Both the position numbers and the translations under genes were made by a program. The notes under the pieces were generated by a model that searched no databases, was not told the origin of the DNA, and saw only the letters and a list, made by a program, of their open reading frames with translations. Shown here one piece after another: positions 23,947 through 31,510 of a stretch of DNA of 33,550 bases; within the stretch, counting starts at the first letter, position 1, and every line of letters starts with the position of its first letter. Source of the stretch: Chitinophagaceae bacterium (lineage in GTDB: Bacteria > Bacteroidota > Bacteroidia > Chitinophagales > Chitinophagaceae); NCBI GenBank assembly GCA_017744805.1, contig JAGIAP010000009.1:4011-37560 (forward strand). Direction: 5' to 3'.

Positions 23947-25152
23947 CTATTTCCCTGCCGCGTAGTCAGCCAGATAATCATACCGCTTTGTGATTTCTCC
24001 AGCCTTCACCATGGTAGCGCGCTCTATCACGGCTGAATGATTGTTCTTCACCAGGTCTTCCAGCACATACTTGATGAGCTGTTCGCCAAAATAACGGCTG
24101 GCATCACGTGGTAATTCATTGGGAAGATTTCCTACGGCCATCACGTCTACGCTGCTGGTAGCGTAGGGTGCTGTTTTTTCAAAAGAGTGCTTGTCTACTC
24201 CGTAGATGGGATCTTCGATGGTCTGATCTCCCAGGTTGATTGGAACGGAACCGAAGGCATCATCGGTGATATCCGCTATGGTATTCATTCTCCAGGCAGG
24301 GTCCTGAATTCTTTCTTTCCCGAATAATCGCGGCATGGCCGTATCCCAGTAGATGCCATTCATGAGGATATCCGACTGCATTGCGTAAGGCAGGAATATA
24401 CAATCGTATTGATCGGGGCGCTCGTGAAAATGCACCCTGCTATAGGCGCCACCGGATTTGGGCTTGTAGAGATCAGGTCCTTTGAGCTGGGTGTATACCG
24501 GGTAAGCGTATTGTTTTTGGAGATAATCTTCAGGTTCCACTTCCACGATGCCCATCAGGTTCATGATCTCCAGGATGCCATGCGCCACACGGCCGCTGCC
24601 CGTTACCACGATCTTCACGGGCGGTATGCGCAACCCGAAATAGGTATGGATGAGCTCGCGAAAGCTTCTTTGTTGATGCACACGCACCAGGTCGAAGGCG
24701 CCGGTACGCTTACCGTAGCTCATCATGCCATTATGTGCGCCCACCACGCCTGCAAAGAAACCGAAGCCGAGGATCCGCTGGCCGTCCTCATGTTCCAGGC
24801 ATTCATAATCGATGAGGGTGATCTGGTTATCGATCACGCTGCGGAAAAGCTTTTGGTTATAGGCCTGCTTCTTCCGGGTATGCGAAAAGAAAAGATAGGT
24901 CTTACCGGGGATCAACTGGCTTACCGGCACCTCCTTGATGCCCAGCAGGATATCGCAATCGCTCATATCTTCCTTCACCTCCACGCCGGCCATGCTATAT
25001 TCCTTATCGCTGAAACAGCGGCTGGGTGAGGATTGGGCAAAAATGGCCACTTCCCCTGAGTTCTTCAGTATCCATTTGCATTGAGCTGGTGTCAAAGCCA
25101 CCCTGTTGTCTGCAGGGGTCTTTCCTTCCCTGATAAGCCCGAGTTTGATCAT
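23947..25152 (-). CDS. Saccharopine dehydrogenase (LYS1)/alanine dehydrogenase-like NAD-dependent oxidoreductase
   Basis: I start at ATG 25152 (MIKLGLIREGKTPADNRVALTP, 401 residues), where the family starts; the track adds 16 residues. The N-terminal domain is AlaDh/PNT-like: NRVALTP (16-22), GIKEVP with Lys73 and FFSHTRKKQ with His91, positions equivalent to the catalytic Lys-His pair of yeast saccharopine dehydrogenase. TLIDYECLEHEDGQRILGFGFFAG (112-135) is characteristic of the LYS1 branch. The NAD-binding loop is VTGSGRVAHGILE (183-195). Such enzymes cleave saccharopine or related secondary amines with NAD. Because LYS1-like proteins in bacteria often have unproven substrates, the exact reaction is open. 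It is convergent with trmN6, and divergent from the small ORF at 25187. Confidence 0.82.
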   Translation of the reverse strand: MIKLGLIREGKTPADNRVALTPAQCKWILKNSGEVAIFAQSSPSRCFSDKEYSMAGVEVKEDMSDCDILLGIKEVPVSQLIPGKTYLFFSHTRKKQAYNQKLFRSVIDNQITLIDYECLEHEDGQRILGFGFFAGVVGAHNGMMSYGKRTGAFDLVRVHQQRSFRELIHTYFGLRIPPVKIVVTGSGRVAHGILEIMNLMGIVEVEPEDYLQKQYAYPVYTQLKGPDLYKPKSGGAYSRVHFHERPDQYDCIFLPYAMQSDILMNGIYWDTAMPRLFGKERIQDPAWRMNTIADITDDAFGSVPINLGDQTIEDPIYGVDKHSFEKTAPYATSSVDVMAVGNLPNELPRDASRYFGEQLIKYVLEDLVKNNHSAVIERATMVKAGEITKRYDYLADYAAGK

Positions 25153-25157
25153 TTTCG

Positions 25158-25165
25158 TAAATTTG
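25158..25165 (+). promoter_or_regulatory. Exact TAAATTTG element for the small ORF
   Basis: TAAATTTG on the plus strand matches TAnnTTTG exactly and lies 21 bases before ATG 25187, the usual distance. The only plus-strand reading frame it could serve is the 26-codon ORF. A -33 TTG at the right spacing is not obvious. Confidence 0.5.
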
Positions 25166-25186
25166 CGGTATAAATGTACTAATTCG

Positions 25187-25267
25187 ATGAGCAATCCCAC
25201 AGTGCTGAGCAGATTCTGGCAGGTGATCAGGAAGATCTTCTTTCCTAAAAAGTCCTGCTGTAAGTAG
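25187..25267 (+). CDS. Candidate 26-aa microprotein, basic-hydrophobic with CC near the end
   Basis: Too short for the ORF track. ATG 25187 to TAG 25267 encodes MSNPTVLSRFWQVIRKIFFP then KKSCCK. The peptide looks designed rather than random: an amphipathic segment LSRFWQVIRKIFF with alternating basic and aromatic or aliphatic residues, then Pro, two Lys and a Cys pair, suggesting membrane-surface binding or lipidation/metal contact. It fills the 129-base gap between the LYS1-like and helicase genes, has an exact promoter element 21 bases upstream, and ends 14 bases before the helicase stop on the other strand. I know no family for it. It could still be chance; conservation across relatives would decide. 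Confidence 0.5.
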   Translation: MSNPTVLSRFWQVIRKIFFPKKSCCK

Positions 25268-25281
25268 CATACCGGACGGGA

Positions 25282-27180
25282 TCACACGCCCATATACTCC
25301 CAGGCGCTCTTGTATGCCTCATGTTGTTCGGCATACGCAATAAAGCCCGCATAATAATCGTGCTGACTGAGGGTACCACTATCCCCGATCACTACCAGTT
25401 TCTTCCTGGCCCTTGTCATGGCCACATTCATGCGCCTGATCTCCGACAGGAAACCGATGCGGTTATCGTTATTGCTGCGCGTCATGCTGATCAGGATCAT
25501 ATCCCTTTCCTGCCCCTGGAAGCTATCGATGGTATTGATGGTGATGCGATCCCGGAAAGGATGCAGTTCCGGCGTATGTTGCAGCATTTCCTTCAGCTCA
25601 TCAATCTGTTTCCTGTAGGGCGAAATGATGCCCACCGAAGGGAAGTCTTTCCCCCACTGCCTTTCAGCAGCTACCTGTTTCAGATAACCGATCAGGAACG
25701 ATGCTTCTTCCGGGTTGGAGATGGCATTGCCGCTGGTCTTTTCCTCGAAGCCGCAACCCGCTGTATCGATGAATTGAAGCGGATGTTCATCATTGTTGAG
25801 CGTATGGTTCTCCACGGAAGCGTGGGCCTTTAATTCATTATCATAGAAAGTGGCGGCGGAATAGCCCATGATGAGCCTGTTCATCCGGTATTGTTCATTC
25901 AGCATCACCACCGATTGCGGATAGAGCTTCACCAGCTTTTCCAGCAAAGTATGGGTGAGGCCATTTCTGGCCGCCTCGTTGGATTTAACGGTGGGGGGTA
26001 GTTGCAGATGGTCGCCTGCCAGTATCAGTTTACGGGCTTTGATCACGGGCACCCAGGTGGCGGGTTCCAGGGCCTGCCCTGCTTCATCGATCACCACGGT
26101 ATGGAATTTCTTTTCGCGGATCAGGTAATGATTGGCGCCGATCAGGGTGGCCGTGATCACGTCCGCTTTGGCCAGCAGATCGTCCACAATATACTGTTCG
26201 GTCTTTTCCACCTGCTTCATGATATTACGCGCTTCGTCGAAGAGGGCCTTGCGTTGGTCGCGTTCCGCCTTCCCGAAATTACGTTTATACTTATGCGCCA
26301 TATCCTTGAACTCACCAGCCTGTTTCTTCAATCTTTTGATCTCTTTGTTGGCTGCATGATCCGCCATCTTATTGTCCATGGTAAGGCTCTGGAGCCTGTC
26401 GGATACACGGGCGGGGTTACCTACGCGTAACACGTTCAATCCGGCATCGGAGAGCTTCTCACTGAGAAGGTCAACCGCTGTATTGCTGGGCGCCACTACC
26501 AGTATCTGTTGTTTATCTTTTTCCACCAGGGCCTTGATGGCCTGCACCAGCGTAGTGGTTTTTCCGGTACCGGGAGGGCCATGCACGATGGCCAGGTCTT
26601 CGGCGCTGAGGATCTTATTCACTGCTTCCTGCTGTGAGCTATTCAATGAAGGAAAGAGTACAGGGGATGTAAAGGTCTCGAATACAGGGTCCTGGCTGCC
26701 GGTAAGGATGCGCACCAGTTTACCTTCTTCCTTTTTCTCGTTGAGGGCGATGGCCTGACGGAGCGCCTGCTGCATCTCATCGTAACTGTTATCATCAAAG
26801 AGCAGGTCAACGCCCAGCTTGCCATTGCGGCTCCAGTCCGGGAGCTCATCGGTGCGCAGGGTGATCTTGATCTTATTGACCCCTACATAGTTCACTACGC
26901 CTTCAACCCGGTCCTGGTCGCGGTTATGATTACTGAACAGGGCGGCACTGGTGCCGGTACGGAACTGGTGGGGAATATCCTGGTTGGTAGTTCGTTCCAG
27001 CTCCACCGTTATATAGTCGCCTTTAGTGGGTTCAGTGCCGCGGATGGCCACGGGGTACCAGGTGAGACCGGCCTCACGGCGGTCGTTAACGGAAAGGGAG
27101 GCACTGAGCTGGCGGTAAATCGACTCATCTTCCTGCCGTTCTGTTTTGAGCAGGTCCAGCAGTTTTTTGAAATAATCCAT
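25282..27180 (-). CDS. Superfamily 1 DNA/RNA helicase, UPF1/IGHMBP2-like
   Basis: I use ATG 27180 (MDYFKKLLDLLKTERQED, 632 residues); the track's first five codons start at a TTG and contain the promoter element. An N-terminal beta-barrel-like region (about 40-130, GDYITVELERT) precedes two RecA-like domains. Visible SF1B motifs are Q motif LNSSQQEAV, Walker A GPPGTGKTTT (201-210), motif Ia VVAPSNTAVD, motif II VVIDEAGQA (362-370), motif III AGDHLQLPP (388-396), NEQYRMN (428-434), TINTIDSFQGQERD and RMNVAMTRARKKL. A helical insertion of charged residues (about 275-330) is the stalk typical of UPF1-like helicases. Likely a 5'-3' helicase on RNA or DNA; cellular role unknown in this phylum. No nuclease domain is fused. 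Confidence 0.95.
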   Translation of the reverse strand: MDYFKKLLDLLKTERQEDESIYRQLSASLSVNDRREAGLTWYPVAIRGTEPTKGDYITVELERTTNQDIPHQFRTGTSAALFSNHNRDQDRVEGVVNYVGVNKIKITLRTDELPDWSRNGKLGVDLLFDDNSYDEMQQALRQAIALNEKKEEGKLVRILTGSQDPVFETFTSPVLFPSLNSSQQEAVNKILSAEDLAIVHGPPGTGKTTTLVQAIKALVEKDKQQILVVAPSNTAVDLLSEKLSDAGLNVLRVGNPARVSDRLQSLTMDNKMADHAANKEIKRLKKQAGEFKDMAHKYKRNFGKAERDQRKALFDEARNIMKQVEKTEQYIVDDLLAKADVITATLIGANHYLIREKKFHTVVIDEAGQALEPATWVPVIKARKLILAGDHLQLPPTVKSNEAARNGLTHTLLEKLVKLYPQSVVMLNEQYRMNRLIMGYSAATFYDNELKAHASVENHTLNNDEHPLQFIDTAGCGFEEKTSGNAISNPEEASFLIGYLKQVAAERQWGKDFPSVGIISPYRKQIDELKEMLQHTPELHPFRDRITINTIDSFQGQERDMILISMTRSNNDNRIGFLSEIRRMNVAMTRARKKLVVIGDSGTLSQHDYYAGFIAYAEQHEAYKSAWEYMGV

Positions 27181-27184
27181 CCGG

Positions 27185-27192
27185 CAAAGGTA
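27185..27192 (-). promoter_or_regulatory. Exact TACCTTTG element 4 bases before the helicase start
   Basis: The minus strand reads TACCTTTG-CCGG-ATG. Only four bases separate the element from ATG 27180, so transcription would begin at about the start codon. This supports ATG 27180 over the TTG at 27195 and suggests a leaderless message. Confidence 0.6.
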
Positions 27193-27315
27193 CAACGGGA
27201 AGGTCGATCATGATGAAAAGGTGCATTTCAGGTGTACAAATAAGCATACAGAAATCCTTATTTATCAGATCGTATATCTATTTTTATCATATTCCTGACT
27301 TTAAAAACAATATCT

Positions 27316-27996
27316 ATGGTACAAAAATTTACGGCTGAATTCTTCGGTACGTTCTGGTTGGTTCTTGGAGGATGCGGCAGTGCATTATTGTCTGCGGCAT
27401 TCCCTAATGTAGGTATTGGCTTACTGGGAGTAGCACTGGCATTTGGCTTAACGGTAGTGACCATTGCCTATTCACTGGGACGGGTATCCGGGGCGCATCT
27501 GAACCCTGCGGTATCCATCGGACTTTTCGTGGGAGGAAGGATGCCGGCCAAAGACCTTCTTCCTTACATTGTTGCGCAGGTGCTCGGCGGCATCGTAGCA
27601 GCAGCAGTGTTGTATGTGATCGTTACGGGAAATGGGAGCTCCATCGGCAGTTTTGCAGCCAATGGGTATGGCGAACATTCACCGGGCGGTTACGACATGA
27701 AAGCGGCATTCGTCTGCGAAGCAGTGATGACCTTCATGTTCCTGATCGTGATCCTTGGCGCTACCGACAGCCGTAATTCAAATGGCGGATTTGCGGGACT
27801 GGCCATAGGTCTTACCCTTACCCTGATCCACCTGATCAGCATCCCTGTCACCAACACTTCCGTGAATCCTGCCAGAAGTATCAGCCAGGCAGTTTTTGTG
27901 GGAGGATGGGCCATGGGGCAACTCTGGCTCTTCATCCTGGCGCCCATCGTTGGCGCAGCCCTTGCGGGGATCGTTTACAAAGCCCTCTGGAAATAG
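27316..27996 (+). CDS. aqpZ: Aquaporin Z (water channel)
   Basis: A 226-residue MIP-family channel with six membrane helices and both NPA boxes: [12 protein letters not shown] (NPA 63-65) and [12 protein letters not shown] (NPA 184-186). The selectivity-filter positions read Phe43, His172, Thr181 and Arg187, the set found in E. coli AqpZ, so it should pass water rather than glycerol (glycerol channels lack the His and have a wider filter). The start [21 protein letters not shown] is standard. It is divergent from the helicase gene with 135 bases between. Upstream TATTTTTA (about 27281) is a 7-of-8 promoter match. A strong hairpin follows the stop. Confidence 0.97.
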   Translation: MVQKFTAEFFGTFWLVLGGCGSALLSAAFPNVGIGLLGVALAFGLTVVTIAYSLGRVSGAHLNPAVSIGLFVGGRMPAKDLLPYIVAQVLGGIVAAAVLYVIVTGNGSSIGSFAANGYGEHSPGGYDMKAAFVCEAVMTFMFLIVILGATDSRNSNGGFAGLAIGLTLTLIHLISIPVTNTSVNPARSISQAVFVGGWAMGQLWLFILAPIVGAALAGIVYKALWK

Positions 27997-28025
27997 TTTC
28001 AAAAAGAACCATGATAAAGTACATT

Positions 28026-28061
28026 ACAGAAAGCCCTTGTGAGAACAAGGGCTTCTGTTTA
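28026..28061 (+). terminator. Hairpin terminator after aqpZ
   Basis: AAGCCCTTGT (28031-28040) pairs perfectly with ACAAGGGCTT (28045-28054) around GAGA; ACAG/CTGT extends the stem past a one-base bulge. The tail is short in T (CTGTTTAT). The left part shares 25 identical bases with the hairpin after the next gene. Confidence 0.8.
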
Positions 28062-28158
28062 TCCGGAACAAATATCCTTTAATCCTTATCTTTCCTACCG
28101 CAAATAAGGAAAGGCTTACCGTTTCTAGTATCTAACAGGCAATAGGAATAAGAAACCA

Positions 28159-28166
28159 TATCTTTG
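28159..28166 (+). promoter_or_regulatory. Exact TATCTTTG promoter element for the methyltransferase at 28280
   Basis: TATCTTTG matches TAnnTTTG exactly and would start a transcript near 28172, leaving a leader of about 108 bases before ATG 28280. The -33 region has no obvious TTG. Confidence 0.5.
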
Positions 28167-28279
28167 CCAGACCCCCACAGAACAAAACTTCAGCATATCC
28201 GCCCTGCCACCGGCACAACCGCAGCCCTATTGAACAGTTACCATTGCATTGAGCACTAATAACAATAAAAACGAAAGCA

Positions 28280-29092
28280 ATGAATCCAAACAAAGCACTT
28301 TGGGAAAAAGGTGACTTCACCAAAATTGCAGAAAGCATGCGGCAAAGCGGCGCCGGGCTTGTTGCTCAATTAGGCATCTCCCAGGGGATGAATGTACTGG
28401 ATCTGGGCTGTGGTGACGGAACCACTGCCATTCCCGCTGCCAAACTCGGCGCCAATGTATTGGGCGTGGATATAGCCGGCAATCTCGTGATGGCAGGCAA
28501 TCGCAGGGCAAAGGAGGAAGGACTGGATAATTGCGTGTTCCAGGAAGGCGATGCTACAGAATTGCAGGGACTGGAAGACCAGCAATTCGACCTGGTGGTG
28601 AGTATCTTCGGCGCCATGTTCGCTCCCAGGCCGATGGACGTAGCCAAACAAATGGTGCGCGTTACACGCCCTGGCGGCAGGATCGTAATGGGTAACTGGA
28701 TCCCCGGCGACCCCACCCTGGTTGCACAGATCCTGAAGATCAGCTCATCCTATACACCACCACCACCCGAAGGTTTTATCAGTCCCATGTTATGGGGTGT
28801 AGAAGATCATGTTATCGAACGCTTTGGCGCAGCGGGCGTGGCCAAAGACGATATATCATTCAGCAGGAAAACATTCAACTTCGAGATCAACTGCAAGCCA
28901 TCCGAATTTGTTGACAGGTTCAGACAATACTACGGGCCCACCATGAATGCTTTTGAAGCAGCAGGAAAAAATGGAAAAGAAGCAGCCCTGCTGCAGGAAC
29001 TGGAAGAATTGTTCAACAGGCAAAACCAAAGCGGCAGCAACGAAACCACCTTGATCCCCGCCACATTCCTGGAAGTGACAGTTCGCAGATGA
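28280..29092 (+). CDS. Class I SAM-dependent methyltransferase (type 11/UbiE-like)
   Basis: A 270-residue protein, MNPNKALWEKGDFTKIAESMRQ, with a SAM-binding core: VLDLGCGDGTTAIP (39-52, motif I), VLGVDIAGNLV (60-70, acidic ribose contact), the next acidic site FQEGDATEL and VTRPGGRIVMGNWIP after strand 5. The C-terminal third has FGAAGVAKDDISFSRKTFNFEI and a helical cap. It resembles cytoplasmic small-molecule methyltransferases annotated as UbiE/COQ5 or type 11; the substrate is not visible. It is flanked by two related hairpin terminators and has its own promoter, so it is probably a single-gene unit. No link to aqpZ is apparent beyond position. Confidence 0.88.
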   Translation: MNPNKALWEKGDFTKIAESMRQSGAGLVAQLGISQGMNVLDLGCGDGTTAIPAAKLGANVLGVDIAGNLVMAGNRRAKEEGLDNCVFQEGDATELQGLEDQQFDLVVSIFGAMFAPRPMDVAKQMVRVTRPGGRIVMGNWIPGDPTLVAQILKISSSYTPPPPEGFISPMLWGVEDHVIERFGAAGVAKDDISFSRKTFNFEINCKPSEFVDRFRQYYGPTMNAFEAAGKNGKEAALLQELEELFNRQNQSGSNETTLIPATFLEVTVRR

Positions 29093-29131
29093 ACACAATA
29101 TCCCTTCAGCCAATCCATCATATAATAAAAA

Positions 29132-29179
29132 GTACATTACAGAAAGCCCTTGTAGACACAGGGGCTTTTGTAATGTAAC
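29132..29179 (+). terminator. Long imperfect palindrome/terminator after the methyltransferase gene
   Basis: Arms of about 22 bases: GTACATTACAGAAAGCCCTTGT pairs, with a few mismatches, with the complement of ACAGGGGCTTTTGTAATGTAAC around AGAC. The stem contains GGGGCTTTTG. The left 25 bases (from 29129) are identical to those at 28016-28040 after aqpZ. Confidence 0.75.
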
Positions 29180-29493
29180 AAGTCTACATAAGAGAAAGCA
29201 CAATATTATACCACGGATCGATCCGGAAATGAAGACCCTGAGCGAAGGATACAATTTGCAATTTGAAGTTCAGAAAAGAGGGACCGGAGCAGCTTTCCCA
29301 CCCATTCAAAATGGCGCATACCCTACCCCGTCAACTAAAAACATCTTATTTTTCATCATAAATAAACGTACTTCGCGTTAGAATCTGCATGGATGTAAGT
29401 TTCCCCAGCCAATCCCGGCAAAAGGAACAGCCCACTTATCTCCACGATATTGTTTTAAATTAAGCGGCGCTATGCCCTAAACCCCTCACCTTC
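29180..29493. other. Noncoding gap before the transglutaminase gene
   Basis: About 314 bases with no supported gene. There is a 50-codon plus-strand ORF (29229-29381) with no start signals or domain pattern, which I do not call. A weak TATTGTTTT near 29449 might be a promoter remnant. No repeat or RNA gene was recognised. Confidence 0.5.
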
Positions 29494-31503
29494 ATGATGC
29501 AAACCAATCCTGTTGCAGATGGAAAGAATTTCCCTGCAACCTGCTTGCGGAAATGCCTATCGGCATTGACGATCCTCCTGTTTATCAACGGTCAGCTTCA
29601 CGCGCAGGTCATAATGGACGCGGCCCTGGCAGTTGTGCTCCCGGAAGAAAAAGAACAGGCCGAATCTCTCGCCAAAAAATACCCCGACGAAACCAATGTG
29701 ATCCGCTATCACCGTCAAACCTTTGAATTCGACAAGGGCGTCAACAGCTTCAAAGACAAAGTGGTCACCGTTCAGGAAACCAGCGAGCTTGAATTCATGG
29801 CGCTCCAACACAGGGCCCTGGCCATCTATCCCGAGTATTACAACAATTTCATCAGGATCAACAATATTACCGCCCTTGGCTTCAGCAAGGGGAATAAGAT
29901 CCCCTTCCTGTTCTATGGGCAGGAAGACAGGTCTGTAACAGATGATGGCATTTTCTTCGACGACAACCGGCTGCGCGCCTGCGGCTTCCAGTTCAACGGG
30001 CCTGGTAATATTGGCCGCCTCACCGTCAACAAAAGCTTTCTCGATTCCAAATATTTCACCCGTCTCTTTTTCCATGAACATTATCCCCTGCTGGAAAAAG
30101 TGATCACTTTCAAAGTACCCGAATGGCTTACCATCGATATCAAGCCATTCAATATGACTGGTTTCAAAGTGGAAAGAACGGAGGATACCCGCAAGGGCAT
30201 CACCACCATCACTTACCGCGTCACCAATCTCGATGCCGCTAAATCGGAAAGCAAACAAGTGGGCAGGGCCTTCTCCGATCCCCACCTGGTGATCAGCGTC
30301 AAATCCTACGAGCGTAAAGGAGATATGATCAAAGGATTCGATAAAGTAGATGATGTATACAACTGGAACAACCGGATGTACACCATGGCCAAAAATGAGC
30401 CCGGCAAACTCAAAGCAACCGTCAGCAAGATCATTGCAGGAAAGAATACGGATGAAGAAAAGATCAAAGCCATTTACTATTGGGTGCAGGACAAAGTGCG
30501 TTATATCGCGTATGAGGATGGTTATTCCGGTTTCATCCCTTCCACTGCACAGGATGTGCTGGACAATAAATTCGGCGATTGTAAAGGTATGGCCAACCTC
30601 CTGACGGAAATGCTCAAACAAGCAGGCTACGATGCACATTTCTCATGGATCGGCACCCGGCAAATCCCCTACCCCCAATCACTGCCTGCCCTTTGCGTGA
30701 ACAACCATGCCATCACTACGCTTTATTTCAAAGGCAATACTTATTTCCTGGATGCCACCGAAAAATATGCTCCCTTCGGAGAGAACGCCTTCCGCATCCA
30801 GGGCAAGGAAGCGCTGATCAGCAAAGGCGATAAATTCGAGATCAAGGCTGTTCCCCTCACTGACGGCAAAGCCCATAAAATAAGCACCAAAGCAGACTTC
30901 ACCCTGAATGCCCAGAATATGAAAGGCAAGGTTCAGGTAACCCTCACCGGTAATGAGAGAACGGATTTCCATCAACTGTACCAGGACCTGGCCACGGTTG
31001 ACAAGGAGAAATTCTTCAAAGGGTTCCTTCAATTGGGTAACGACAATATTGAAGTATCGAATATCACCAACAGTGATCTTTCCAACCGCGAGATCCCCGT
31101 ACAACTCAGCGGCACCATCGATCTTTCCAACCATGTACATAGGATCGAAAAAGAACTGTTCCTGAACCTCGACTTCTTTCCCAAGACCCTGGAATCCTAT
31201 ATGCCGGACGAAAAAAGGAAAAGAGGATACGAGTTCAATTCCATGTTCACCTACGAAGATGAGTTCTCCCTCACCATCCCTTCCGATAAAAAATTCACGG
31301 ATGTTCCTGATAAACTCACGCTCAGCTTTGAAGGCTACGAGTTTGCCGGGGAATATATCGTGAGCGGCAATAAGATCACATTGAAGAAAACCCTGGTGAT
31401 CAGGAATAGCACCATCAACAAGTCGGATTTCGAGAACTGGAAAAAATTCCTGAGATCCATCAAATCTTTCAACAGCTACTATTTCAGCATCACCCAAAAA
31501 TAA
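29494..31503 (+). CDS. Secreted DUF3857/transglutaminase-like protein with intact catalytic triad
   Basis: A 669-residue protein. A signal peptide (core LSALTILLFINGQLHAQ, cut near residue 38) is preceded by a polar N-terminus; the start could be either of the first two Met codons. Residues about 60-310 fit a DUF3857 beta domain, and 320-440 a transglutaminase-like domain (DEEKIKAIYYWVQDKVRYIAY). The catalytic triad is Cys363 (GDCKGMANLL), His405 (NNHAITTLYF) and Asp420 (YFLDATEK). The rest (about 450-669) is a beta-rich DUF3858-like tail. In this phylum such proteins are periplasmic and presumed to act as proteases or peptidoglycan/protein modifiers; the substrate is unknown. A related protein starts 7 bases downstream, likely co-transcribed. 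Confidence 0.9.
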   Translation: MMQTNPVADGKNFPATCLRKCLSALTILLFINGQLHAQVIMDAALAVVLPEEKEQAESLAKKYPDETNVIRYHRQTFEFDKGVNSFKDKVVTVQETSELEFMALQHRALAIYPEYYNNFIRINNITALGFSKGNKIPFLFYGQEDRSVTDDGIFFDDNRLRACGFQFNGPGNIGRLTVNKSFLDSKYFTRLFFHEHYPLLEKVITFKVPEWLTIDIKPFNMTGFKVERTEDTRKGITTITYRVTNLDAAKSESKQVGRAFSDPHLVISVKSYERKGDMIKGFDKVDDVYNWNNRMYTMAKNEPGKLKATVSKIIAGKNTDEEKIKAIYYWVQDKVRYIAYEDGYSGFIPSTAQDVLDNKFGDCKGMANLLTEMLKQAGYDAHFSWIGTRQIPYPQSLPALCVNNHAITTLYFKGNTYFLDATEKYAPFGENAFRIQGKEALISKGDKFEIKAVPLTDGKAHKISTKADFTLNAQNMKGKVQVTLTGNERTDFHQLYQDLATVDKEKFFKGFLQLGNDNIEVSNITNSDLSNREIPVQLSGTIDLSNHVHRIEKELFLNLDFFPKTLESYMPDEKRKRGYEFNSMFTYEDEFSLTIPSDKKFTDVPDKLTLSFEGYEFAGEYIVSGNKITLKKTLVIRNSTINKSDFENWKKFLRSIKSFNSYYFSITQK

Positions 31504-31510
31504 GCCGTCC

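Noticed and set aside
29229-29381. 50-codon plus-strand ORF in the gap before the transglutaminase gene
   Set aside because: No promoter element at a suitable distance, no motif or membrane segment, and composition is not distinct; not called without conservation data.
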